The translations under genes were made by a program, and so were the position numbers. The notes beneath the pieces were generated by a model that was not told the origin of the DNA, did not search any database, and was given only the letters and a program-made list of their open reading frames with translations. From Cranoglanis bouderius (Eukaryota; Chordata; Actinopteri; Siluriformes; Cranoglanididae), in NCBI GenBank assembly GCA_023630585.1, contig CM042535.1:37169301-37233300 (forward strand): a DNA stretch of 64,000 nt. Direction: 5' to 3'. Positions 22,901 through 35,000 of the stretch are shown here, piece after piece. Within the stretch, counting starts at the first letter, position 1, and every line of letters starts with the position of its first letter.

Positions 22901-25900
22901 CGTCATCTCATTACAGATGTCCATTATGTACACAATTAAACCACAACCTATTGCTACAAGGGCACAAGGATACAAGGATCAGAGCTCACCGCACATGTTC
23001 CTGCTAATTCCTATTGGCTCTTGCTTCTATACTGTATGGTGTCGCAACATAATGGATCATGCAGGTTTAAGAATTGCTGACCCTACACAAATGATGGAAT
23101 TCAAAGTAGGACACATGGGAAAATATGGGAAAAGTGGTTCCTAGCGGTTCTGTGATGGCTAGTCATTTTATTTTAAAATGTAATGTGTCCTAACGGTTTA
23201 ATTGTTGACCTGTGACTAATTCTAGACATATTTGATGGCTTCCCAGTGGAATTTAAAGCGGGACACGATAGTTTTCCAATGAGATTCAGGATATTTACCT
23301 TTGAATCTTGTTGGAAAACCCATCAAACATCTTTCGTTCACATTCAATCTGTTAAATCTTTAAGACTCATTACATTGGGATATGAGAACAGAACATGTTT
23401 CTATTGGTTCCTAGTGGCTCTGTAATGGTTAGTAATGTTATTTCCTGTATTCTTTCAATATTAAAATATTGAAAGTGTGTCTTAACAGTTTAAAAGGTGA
23501 CCTGTGACTACTTCTAGATGTGTTTGATGGGTTTCCAGTGGGATTCACAGTATTTAGCTTTGAAGCTAGACATGTTTGATGGTTTTCCAGTGGGATTCAC
23601 TGTATTTAGCATTGAATCCATGACATATCTGATGTTTTTTCAAAGGAATTTAAAGTGGGACACTGGTTTGTCCAATGGGATTCAAGATATTTAATTTTGG
23701 TGTTTACCCCTTGTTGGAAAACCAGCCAAACATGTTTTCGTTCAGAGGTCACCTTTTAAATCTATAGGACTCGTTCCATTGTGTTATGGGAACAGAAAAG
23801 TTTCTATGGTTTCCTAGTGGCTCTCTGATGGTTAGTAATGTAATTTCCTGGTTTCTATTTGGTGCTTATATTAAAAACACAGTGTGTCCATTCACGGCAT
23901 TTGGCAGACGCTCTTATTTAGAGCAGCTTACATTTATCTCATTTATGTAGCTGAGGATTAAGGGCCTTGCTCAAGGGCCCAACAGTGGCAGCTTGGTGGT
24001 GCTGGGGTTTTGAACTTGTGATCTTCTGAGCAGTAGACCAACGCCTTAACCACTGAGCTACCACTGTCCATGTGTTTCATGTTTTTCCAGTGGGATTTCA
24101 CGTTAGCTTTGAAACATGTAGGAAATCCATCAGAAGCATCTAGAATCAGTCAGACATATTAGATAGATCTTAATTAATTGGGACCATTTATATTTTGATT
24201 TTAACAGCATATGAAAATCGGAAAGGTCTCCGTTGGTTCCTAGTGGTTCTGTGATGGTTAGTAATGTTCAATTTGGTACTGATATCACAGCGTAATGGTG
24301 CCCTAATGGTTTAAGAGGTTAACCCATGACTGATTGTTAATGGTTTTCCAAAGGTGTCCAATGGGATTCACTGGGTTTCTGATGGAATTCATCATTTTCA
24401 CCGTAACACGTATAGAATCTATCCCAGGTCACATTTTACACCATTACTAACCAACAAAGAACCACTAGGAACCAACATTAAAGGGTCCTAACAATTTTCC
24501 ATATGACTAATTCTAGATGATTCTGCTGGTTTTCCAATAGGATTCAATGCTGAGTGCGTCAATCCCATTGGAAAATCATGAAAACGCATCTACAGTTAGA
24601 TACAGGCCAACTGTTACAAGTGACATATTCATATCAACGTTGAATGGAAAACAGGAAATGTCATCAGGATATTACACCAGGAACCATCAGAAACTGTAAT
24701 GGAGCGTGATGGTGACCGTTCTTGTTTTCCATTAGGTGTTGATATAACATAATGGGTTTTAAGGGTGTTTCAATGGGATTCAAAGTTGTCCAATGGGACA
24801 CTATGGATTTCTAATACTTTTCATGATATTCACCTTGAATATTATCTAGAGTCATTCGCAGGCCACTTGTTCCAGGCACTTTCTAACCATTAGAGAACTA
24901 CCTGCAACCAAAGGAAATGAACAATGCTTCTTTTTTCAGCATATCAGTCTTCTCTATTAGGCCCATATCTGATTCCACCAGGCTGCTTGATGAAGTGTGG
25001 CAGCTTTTGAATCAGGTCAGTAATTAAAGGAAGCTTATCATGTTCTCCTGTCTTTCTGTTTGTGTCCTAGAATGTGCACTGAGAGTCAGAATGAGGCGCT
25101 GCTTCCTCCCGCAGTGCTACGGTGTCACGTGTGCACACTTTTGTCCTGGTTTCCTTTATACCGTCCATTCTTTTTTGTAACCTGAAAGAATATTTCCTGC
25201 CATAATGGACGCCACAAGTGAATTGTGAAATAACTTGCTCTGCACTCCACTTTTTTCCTCTCCGATGATGACGTCAGCAAGTCCTTCAGGATGAAATGTT
25301 TGTGCGCCCCTGATTCCATGACCCCTGCTGCGATCAGGTGTGTGTCTTGTCGGTATGCTGTGTGTGTTTTCGCTCACGTGTTGGCAGACAGTTCAGTCAG
25401 CGTCAAAACTCAATTTACAAGTTTAGATTAGACACCTAGAGCAGCTCACATGGACAAATATTCAGTTCAATTCAAGGAAGCTGAGACTCTAACTATAGAA
25501 TTGTTGCTGTAACTGTAGAAGTTGATACTGTAACTGTTGATGCTGTAATTGTAGAAGTTGATACTGTAACTATAGAAGCTGTTGCTGTAACTATAGAAGT
25601 TTAGGGTGTAACTATAGAAGTTGATATTCTAACTATAGAAGTTGTTGCTGTAACTATAGAAGTTGAGGGTGTAACTAAGGAAGTTGTTGCTGTAACTATA
25701 GAAGTTGATGCTGTAACTATAGAAGCTGTTTCTGTAACTATAGAAGTTGATGGTGTAACTTTAGAAGTTGTTGCTGTAACTATAGAAGTTGATGCTGTAA
25801 CTTTAGAAGTTGTTGCTGTAACTGTTGAAGTTGATGCTGTAACTTTAGAAGTTGTTGCTGTAACTATAGAAGTTGAGGGTGTAACTAAGGAAGTTGTTGC

Positions 25901-27102
25901 TGTAACTATAGAAGTTGATGCTGTAACTGTAGAAGTTGTTGCTGTAACTATAGAAGTTGTTGCTGTAACTATAGAAGTTGTTGCTGTAACTATAGAAGTT
26001 GATGCTGTAACTTTAGAAGTTGTTGCTGTAACTGTTGAAGTTGATGCTGTAACTATAGAAGTTGATGCTGTAACTATAGAAGTTGTTGCTGTAACTGTTG
26101 AAGTTGATGCTGTAACTGTTGAAGTTGATGCTGTAACTGTAGAAGTTGTTGCTGTAACTATAGAAGTTGATGCTGTAACTTTAGAAGTTGTTGCTGTAAC
26201 TATAGAAGTTGATGCTGTAACTTTAGAAGTTGATGCTGTAACTGTTGAAGTCGATGCTGTAACTGTAGAAGTCGATGCTGTAACTGTTGAAGTCGATGCT
26301 GTAACTGTAGAAGTTGTTGCTGTAACTATAGAAGTTGATGCTGTAACTTTAGAAGTTGATGCTGTAACTATAGAAGTTGATGCTGTAACTTTAGAAGTTG
26401 TTGCTGTAACTATAGAAGTTGATGCTGTAACTTTAGAAGTTGTTGCTGTAACTGTTGAAGTTGATGCTGTAACTATAGAAGTTGTTGCTGTAACTGTTGA
26501 AGTTGATGCTGTAACTTTAGAAGTTGTTGCTGTAACTATAGAAGTTGTTGCTGTAACTGTAGAAGTTGTTGCTGTAACTATAGAAGTTGTTGCTGTAACT
26601 ATAGAAATTGATGCTGTAACTTTAGAAGTTGATGCTGTAACTATAGAAGTTGTTGCTGTAACTATAGAAGTTGAGGGTGTAACTATAGAAGTTGTTGCTG
26701 TAACTATAGAAGTTGATGCTGTAACTTTAGAAGTTGTTGCTGTAACTATAGAAGTTGATGCTGTAACTTTAGAAGTTGTTGCTGTAACTATAGAAGTTGA
26801 TGGTGTAACTAAGGAAGTTGTTGCTGTAACTATAGAAGTTGATGCTGTAACTGTAGAAGTTGTTACTGTAACTATAGAAGTTGTTGCTGTAACTATAGAA
26901 GTTGATGGTGTAACTTTAGAAGTTGATGCTGTAACTATAGAAGTTGATGCTGTAACTGTTGAAGTTGATGCTGTAACTGTTGAAGTTGATGCTGTAACTG
27001 TTGAAGTTGATGCTGTAACTATAGAAGTGGAGGGTGTAACCAAGGAAGTTGAGACTCTAACTATAGAAGTTGTTGCTGTAACTATAGAAGTTGATGGTGT
27101 AC

Positions 27103-27158
<56 letters not shown>

Positions 27159-30100
27159 CATTCAGTGTCATCTAGACAAACAATGCACGCATTCAACACC
27201 TGTGTGTCAGCTATTCAGAAGCCTTTAACACGTCCGGGTATCTCGTCTCTGATTTGTCGATGTGGAACACTGTTTATTTTTGTCTCTTTATTTTTGCCTT
27301 CTGCTATAAAGCAGCTGGGCTCAGCTGTAATCTGCTTAAACGCTGGGGGTAGGATACTGCGATAGACAATAATATCATTTTCACATTTTTTTTCTTTTTC
27401 AGAATGAAACAGCTGAGAGTCCACTCAAAGCTGACCTCGTTAAATCTCTCAATATCTTTTATATTCGATTATATATCTACTAATATATCTATTATATTAA
27501 CATTTTGACTGAGACAATTGAATTCTTCTTAGAAAGCTGATAAACAAACCAGATCGATTAGTCACTTTCATTGAGGCGTCTTTATCCTGGAATGTGAACG
27601 TTTCAGAGATATAACTCTCATTACATAATTAGCCTCGAAATTATGTTCATAAAAGTATTGTTTATAAAAAGTATATTTTTGCTAAAATGCTTATAACAAT
27701 TTCCACCTTTAAGAGAACAGAAGTAGTTCTGTCCTTGTCCTTGTATTTCCCCTAAAACTTTCTGTGAAGAATTTATTGCCTGAATTGCACTATATTCTCT
27801 CAGGCCAGGTCAAATCATGTATTTATCCCCTGTAGGATTCACCGTCCGTACTCACACACACATGCACACTCAGTGGCAATCAAACAGTATCTGACATTTT
27901 TTTCGTGTTGAAAAAACAAAGCACATCTTTGTTAAATCCGCAAGCCGGGCTGTACTGAAAAAAAAGGGGGTCTTTGATTAATGTTATAAACATCCCTTTT
28001 TATCTATTCACCCATCTCTGCTTCATCCGGCTCTCTCCCGTGTCTCTGTGAAAACAAGAACAGAAGACAGTAGGTATGATATAAATGCTGCCTCTCTTTC
28101 TCTCTCTCTATCTCTCATTGCACTTGCCCTGTCGCTTTCTCCGTTATGGCTGCCTTTCTCCTTAAAAACCCGCCTCTATTCTTTCCCCCGTCATTTCACT
28201 CTCTTCCATCTCACCCTGTTCTCTCCCCCCCCATTACTGTCCCGGTTAATGTGAACAGAAATGAGAGAGAAAGGCAGACGAAGCCTCACGTTCGGTCCTA
28301 CTCAAGCGGCTCCTGTCTGTCAGAGCAGAGCGACTTAAAACACACAGGCGGTGTTATAAAAAATAAAACAAATGCCACCCACACACGACATGCTGCCACG
28401 CTCGCCAAACCTTGCCTCATTACCTCAGTGTTGGAACGGCACAGTGACCGTATAAGTGAGACGAAAAATCGTCAGATATCGGTTGGTCAAATATCAACAA
28501 AAGGCTCTGTATGACTAGAATATCACTGGAATTACACTTAGCATGGGCCGCTAAACCAAACTTTCATGAGGTAAAAACAAAAAAAGCCTGCTTTAAAGCA
28601 TTTGGCTTAATTCAGGCAGGAACAATGACAGCATATGTGCTTTAAAGACGGAAATATAATAATAAGCACTGTTTAGCTTATGAGAATACTGCTGCAAGGC
28701 AAGTGAGGCAGACACTAAGCACAACCTAGCATAGGCTAACAACTGATCTAGCTAGCTTTTTACCATTAACTCCTTTAATACACACAATGGAAAGGTGCAG
28801 TGACAGTACAAGATAGACATAAATGTCAGGAATATCAACATTTACCTCAGTTCTGTTGGTAACTTATTAAGAAAAGACTCAGTATGACTAAAATTACACT
28901 GTACTTACACATAGCATTTGTCGCTAACCGAACTCTCCTGAGTTTTGTAATACTGAGAAATTCCACCAGTGTGTCACAACTTCTTCAGCTGAATTCGGAG
29001 CTGTCAGAAAATGGCCCGTTTGTGTAAAACCACAATTCATCAAGCTAAGTAATGGTAGCTGATGATAGCACATTACACCGCAACGTTAATGGTAACGTTC
29101 ATCATCCCCATCCTTCCCTTCCTTTCCCCTCACTCTTCATCTCTCCATCATCCCCATCCTTCCCTTCCTTTCCCCTCACTCTTCATCTCTCCGTCTCTCC
29201 ATCATCCCCATCCTTCCCTTCCTTTCCCCTCACTCTTCATCTCTCTGTCTCTCCATCATCCCCATCCTTTCCTTCCCTTCTTTTCTTCTCACTCTTCATC
29301 TCTCCATCCCTCCATCATCCCTGTCCTTCCCTTCCTTTCTCTCTCACTCCTCATTCATGATCTCTCCATCATTCCCTCTCCCATTTCTTTCCTTTTTCTT
29401 TCTCCTCACTCCTAATCTCTCCATCATTCCCGCTGTCATTTTTCCCTTTCCCTTTCTCCTCACTCTTCATCTCTCCATCCCTCCATCATCCCTGTCGCTC
29501 CCTTCCTTTCTCTCTAACTCCTTGCTCTTTATCTCTCCATCATGCCCTCTCTTTCCTTTCCTTTTTCTCTCCTCACTCTTCATCTCTCCATCATTCCCTC
29601 TGTCATTTCTTTTCTCACTCTTTCTCCTCACTCTTTATCTCTCCATCATTCCCTCTGTCATTTATTTCCTTCCTCTTTCTCCTCACTCTTCATCTCTCCA
29701 TCATTCCCTCTGTCATTTCTTTTCTCACTCTTTCTCCCTCCATCATTCCCTCTGTCATTTCTTTCCTTTCTCTTTCTCCTCACTCTTCATCTCTCCATCA
29801 TTCCCTCTGTCATTTCTTTCCTTTCTCTTTCTCCTCACTCTTCATCTCTCCATCATTCCCTCTGTCATTTCTTTCCTTTCTCTTTCTCCTCACTCTTCAT
29901 CTCTCCATCATTCCCTCTGTCATTTATTTCCTTCCTCTTTCTCCTCACTCTTCATCTCTCCATCATTCCCTCTGTCATTTCTTTTCTCACTCTTTCTCCC
30001 TCCATCATTCCCTCTGTCATTTCTTTCCTTTCTCTTTCTCCTCACTCTTCATCTCTCCATCATTCCCTCTGTCATTTCTTTTCTCACTCTTTCTCCTCAC

Positions 30101-31272
30101 TCTTTATCTCTCCATCATTCCCTCTGTCATTTCTTTCCTTTCTCTTTCTCCTCACTCTTCATCTCTCCATCATTCCCTCTGTCATTTCTTTCCTTTCTCT
30201 TTCTCCTCACTCTTCATCTCTCCATCATTCCCTCTGTCATTTCTTTCCTCACTCTTTCTCCTCACTCTTCATCTCTCCATCATTCCCTCTGTCATTTATT
30301 TCCTCACTCTTTCTCTCCATCATTACATCTCGTCATTTTCCTCTCTCCCCACTCTATCTGTCCATCATTCTCTCGTTCCCTCCACCTTTCCTTCCCTCAT
30401 CGAGTCCATCTCATCCCCTCTCTAACATGGAAATCTTTAATAAATAAAAACTCTTCGGGGACATGCCGTTACTTCTGAGTGTATCTCCTACTCTCCTCTT
30501 GTTCCTTTTCTCCCAGTTTTTATCTCTTTTTTCCCTCTACACCTTTCTCTCTCATCACTCCAAGCACTAATTCATGTTATAATTTTCCTAAAAATTAAGC
30601 TCGAGGTGTGATGCAACAAATGTTCTTGTGGACAATGAAACTGTTCGTCTACAAAATGACAAAAAGTCGAGTGCAAACTCCACTGGCAATGAGTTTAGAA
30701 ATTTACACAAAGCCTCGAAAGCTGAATTTTTCCTTGACATCACGCTGCACCTTCACTGTGTTGGAAAAGAAAAGCGTCAATGGTTCTCTTTTCGAATTTC
30801 AAGTATGCAATCTGCTGTAACTGCCGTATCCTTCTGGATGAGGAGACTTGACCTTGAAAAGATGAAGATAAACACTTATAGTTTCGGAGTGTTTTGGAGG
30901 TGTTTGAAGAAGACGAGAGGGTCAAGAGAATCTTCTCCCAGTATAACATGGCTGCATGTTGTTTCGTACACTGTATTTACTCTAATTCTGAATACCAAAA
31001 AGGACCAAATGTCCCCAAGACTATAGGACAGTGTCAAATTTCCTCCCAATCACCTGGTCCTCACAGCTTTTACTTGCAAAACTAGATAAGCCAAAACATT
31101 TCCTTTGGGTTACTTAGGTTATGGTTGTTGCGTTGTGTCAGTGGAAGGTCCTCATAAACATAGAAAACCTGAATGTGTGTGTGTGTGGATTTTAATTTTA
31201 ATTTTTTCAATCGGCTCAGAGTTGCGTGCTAACTGCCTTCTGCAGCAAACTATTATTGGCAGACTTTATTAC

Positions 31273-31332
<60 letters not shown>

Positions 31333-31417
31333 ACAAACTAACAGCAGGAGGCACAGTCTGAATGATGCACACAGACAGACATGTCACATGGAATGAAACC
31401 ACCTGAAGAGAAACATG

Positions 31418-31476
<59 letters not shown>

Positions 31477-31698
31477 AAGAAAGAGAGAAAGAGAGAAAGA
31501 TAGTCAGACCAGAGGGGTGAGAGAAAGTTATAGAAAGAGAGAGACAGACAGGCAGAGGAGAGAGACTGAGACAGGAGAGAGGGAGACAGACAGGGGAGAA
31601 AGAGAGGTACGGACAGAGGAGACAGAGAGACAGACAGACAGACATAAAGAGTGGGGGCAGAGAAAGAGACAGACAGAGAGAGCAAAAGAGAGACAGAC

Positions 31699-31729
<31 letters not shown>

Positions 31730-31792
31730 CTCATAGAACTAGAAGGATGGGGTGATGACTTCTCTCATTTGTTATTTGTTTTACTCAGTGAG

Positions 31793-31854
<62 letters not shown>

Positions 31855-31983
31855 AAAAAATGAAAAGAGTCTCTGAATGGATGGATGAATGGAGTGAGAA
31901 ACAGATGATAGAAATAGAGGCAGAGAGCATGAGGTCACAACACAAAGGAAACTGAAAGACAGATGCTTAGTGTGTGTCTGTGT

Positions 31984-32021
<38 letters not shown>

Positions 32022-35000
32022 GGAGTTAAGACGTTAACAGAATAATTTGGAGCATACTGTAGATTTGATGGAGTTTCTTTAGTTATGAAAGTAAAGTCCT
32101 CACCAGCTATCTTTAAATCTTAAAAAAAGACGATCCTTGCGATTTTAAGATCGCACGTTATGATTCTCAGCCACAGCGTGATCAGTGTAAAGCCACTCTC
32201 CCACTCTCCACACTCGCCTCGGGTTTTAAGCAGCTCATGCGAACACGCGCTCGTAGGCAAGTGGCTAGACTTTAATTGCATCCGCTGGACTTGTGACAAT
32301 AACTCTCTTCTGGCCTGTTACGTAACTGAGAAAACCCCGACGCTGGGGGCGAAACTGTCTAGCGAACACAAAACAAACCCCGTGCTGGAGGAACAATGCA
32401 AGACTGAACATTCATCACACACTCTGCACACGCTCTCCAACACTATATGTAACGCAATGCCACTATCTGTATCTGTATCTGTATTCGGACTTCAACCAGA
32501 AGTGCGTGGGGCCTAAAGCAGTTTTAGTTTTAGCAGAAGTTAGCATGCTTACCTCGCTACTCCGGGGTTGGGGGTTTGATTCCCGCCTCCGCCCCTGTGT
32601 GCGCGGAGCTTGCATGTTCTACCCGTGCTTTGGGGGTTTCCTCCTCCGGGTACTCCGGTTTCCTCCCCCGTCCAAAGATTGTAGGCTGATTAGTCTTTCC
32701 AAATTGTGTGAAAGGGTGTGCGATTGTGCCCTGCCTTGGGCCCCAAGTCCCCTGGTATTAGCTTCAAGGTCCCCATGACCCTGTTTCGGATAAGCCGTAC
32801 AGAAAATGGGTGGATGGATGGATGGATAGACGGATTACATCAGCAGTTCATAGGTACTAATGTATGTAAAGTATCCCGGAAGGATTATCCCCTGAAGGAA
32901 GGCCGAGAATGTTTTTATGAAGTGTATATCTTTAGGGTATCCAGTCAGAGCATCAGGAGGTGAGTCACAAGTGCAGAAGCTCCAAGCAGAAGTGGAGCAT
33001 GATGATGAATCAGGCAGACTTGTGTTCTTGTGTCAGGACACATCTCGGAGTCACTGTCTTGGCTGAACTCCTTTTCCTAATCTCCTTTGCTTTACATCCT
33101 CACCATGATGTTGCACGACTTGCAAAAAAGTTCTTGCTGTGGGCTGCCAGATCTCGCTTACTCCCTCCGAAGCATTGACACTGTTTGAGAGCCAGAATCT
33201 CTAGGAGGCCATTTTGTTCCGCTGAGAACCGAGGGGAGCCTAGTTTCAGCTGGCACTGTGTGAGCACTGTGGTGGCCAGTGGGCACTTCTCCATCAGAGG
33301 CAACACACTAAGACACACACAAAGCTCAGCGGCCTTTCATGGTGATTCCAGCGGGGCTTGAATATCTCCAGTTTTTCTCAGATTTTCTGTCTTCTTCTTT
33401 AATCTTGTCCACATCTGTGTGGGTTTGTGAGAGCGTTTTCTTCTTCTGGAGACCTTGACAGTTCCATGACTACCTGACCACACACACACACACACACACA
33501 CATCCCCTTCAGATATTTTGGTCTGGAATTTTTCCAATGTGGTCTTAGGAAGATCATATATTACCACAGATAATATTCTCATCCAACACCAGTGTCCAAT
33601 TAACTTTAATCTAATTTAATTCCCACCAGTGAATGAAGTCACATCAAACCGGAATTATGTTGGAGGCAGGATAACGCAGATGATTTCATCGCGTAGTGCA
33701 AGTAATAAAGTTCGATAATTAGATTAAAGGATTATTCCGTACGCAAGTCTGCATCAAGGTCACACTGATTACGTTTCCTCGGCATGTAGTGGACAAGTGT
33801 GTAAGGGGCTGTAGAGGGTTCTGGAATAACAAGATCCAAACGTTGCACCAGATCCACACCTCCATGCTGTTTCAGATGGGATTCAAGGCCCATAAAATTT
33901 CATGAGTAGTTCTAGAGAGTTTCAGAGCAATTTAAATGAGCACCAATTCCAGAATCAGAGAAGTTCTAAAGTCAGGAGACATTTTCAAACCTAAAACGGA
34001 TCATTGTAATTCTCTGAAAGAACTAGAGTTCCGAGGAGGAATTTTAGAATTGCAAGACTCCAGAAATAGAATTCCAGAACATTTACCAGAAGACTCTGAA
34101 CGTTCTGGGAGGAGTTTTTAAACGTAAAGGTTTAAGAAGAAACTTCTAATTTGTTAAGTTCTAGAGTTCTAGAGTGGCAACAATCTAGTAGCAAACGTTT
34201 GCAGAGAGTTCCAGAATGTTCACCTGGTATTATAGATCTAGAATATTCTAATTCTGGAATTAATGTTCTGTTATACATTCTAGAACTTCTCTTTCTGGAG
34301 TCTTGCCCTTCTAAAATTGCTTGTTGATCGTTCCACCTGGGGCAGCAGAATATTCTCAGGAGTTTCCTATTCTGGAATTAGTGTTTTAGGGCATTTTCAG
34401 AATTTTTTCATTCTGGAATTAGTGTTACAGAATGTTTCCAGAATTTTCCAAATCTCGAATGCTTCCTGTGTTTTGTAATTCTGGAATTTTCTAGATTTGG
34501 AATTAGAGTTTTAGGACGTTTCCAGAGTTTTGTTTATTCTGGAATTAGTGTTCCAAATTGTTTTCAGAATGTTCTAATTCTGAACATACTCTGGTACCAC
34601 AACTTGGCAGAGAGTTCCAGAATGTTCAAACAGAACTATACTTCCAGAACCAGAAGGTTCCAAGGGATACATTATATGGCCAAATGTTTTGAAACCCATG
34701 ACTAGAAAAGACTTCTAGAACAACATTTCCAGTTCCAGATAATTCTGGGATGAATCCTTGAGCCAAAACGTTGCAGAAGGCATGAAAAGAAAATTCTGAT
34801 TTTAAAAACCACATCTGGGTTTACGATTCCAGTGCTAAACGTTCTGGATGGAGTTCTGGACCCAGTCTATTTTAGTATTCACTTCCTTTGTTTTCATGCA
34901 GCGAGACAGACGGGAACTTCACCTCGTCTCAGTGAACCGGTGGCTGTATCTGAAGCTCACATGGCGACACTTGACATTACAGACGTGACAGTGATTGTGT

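Noticed and set aside
25601..27154. 517-codon minus-strand open frame rich in Thr, Ser and Val
   Set aside because: It is entirely a 21-bp minisatellite whose period is divisible by three, with no other domain, promoter or splice evidence.
29357..30478. 373- and 301-codon plus-strand frames rich in Ser, Leu, Phe and Pro
   Set aside because: They are translations of the pyrimidine-rich 55-bp repeat in two frames at once.
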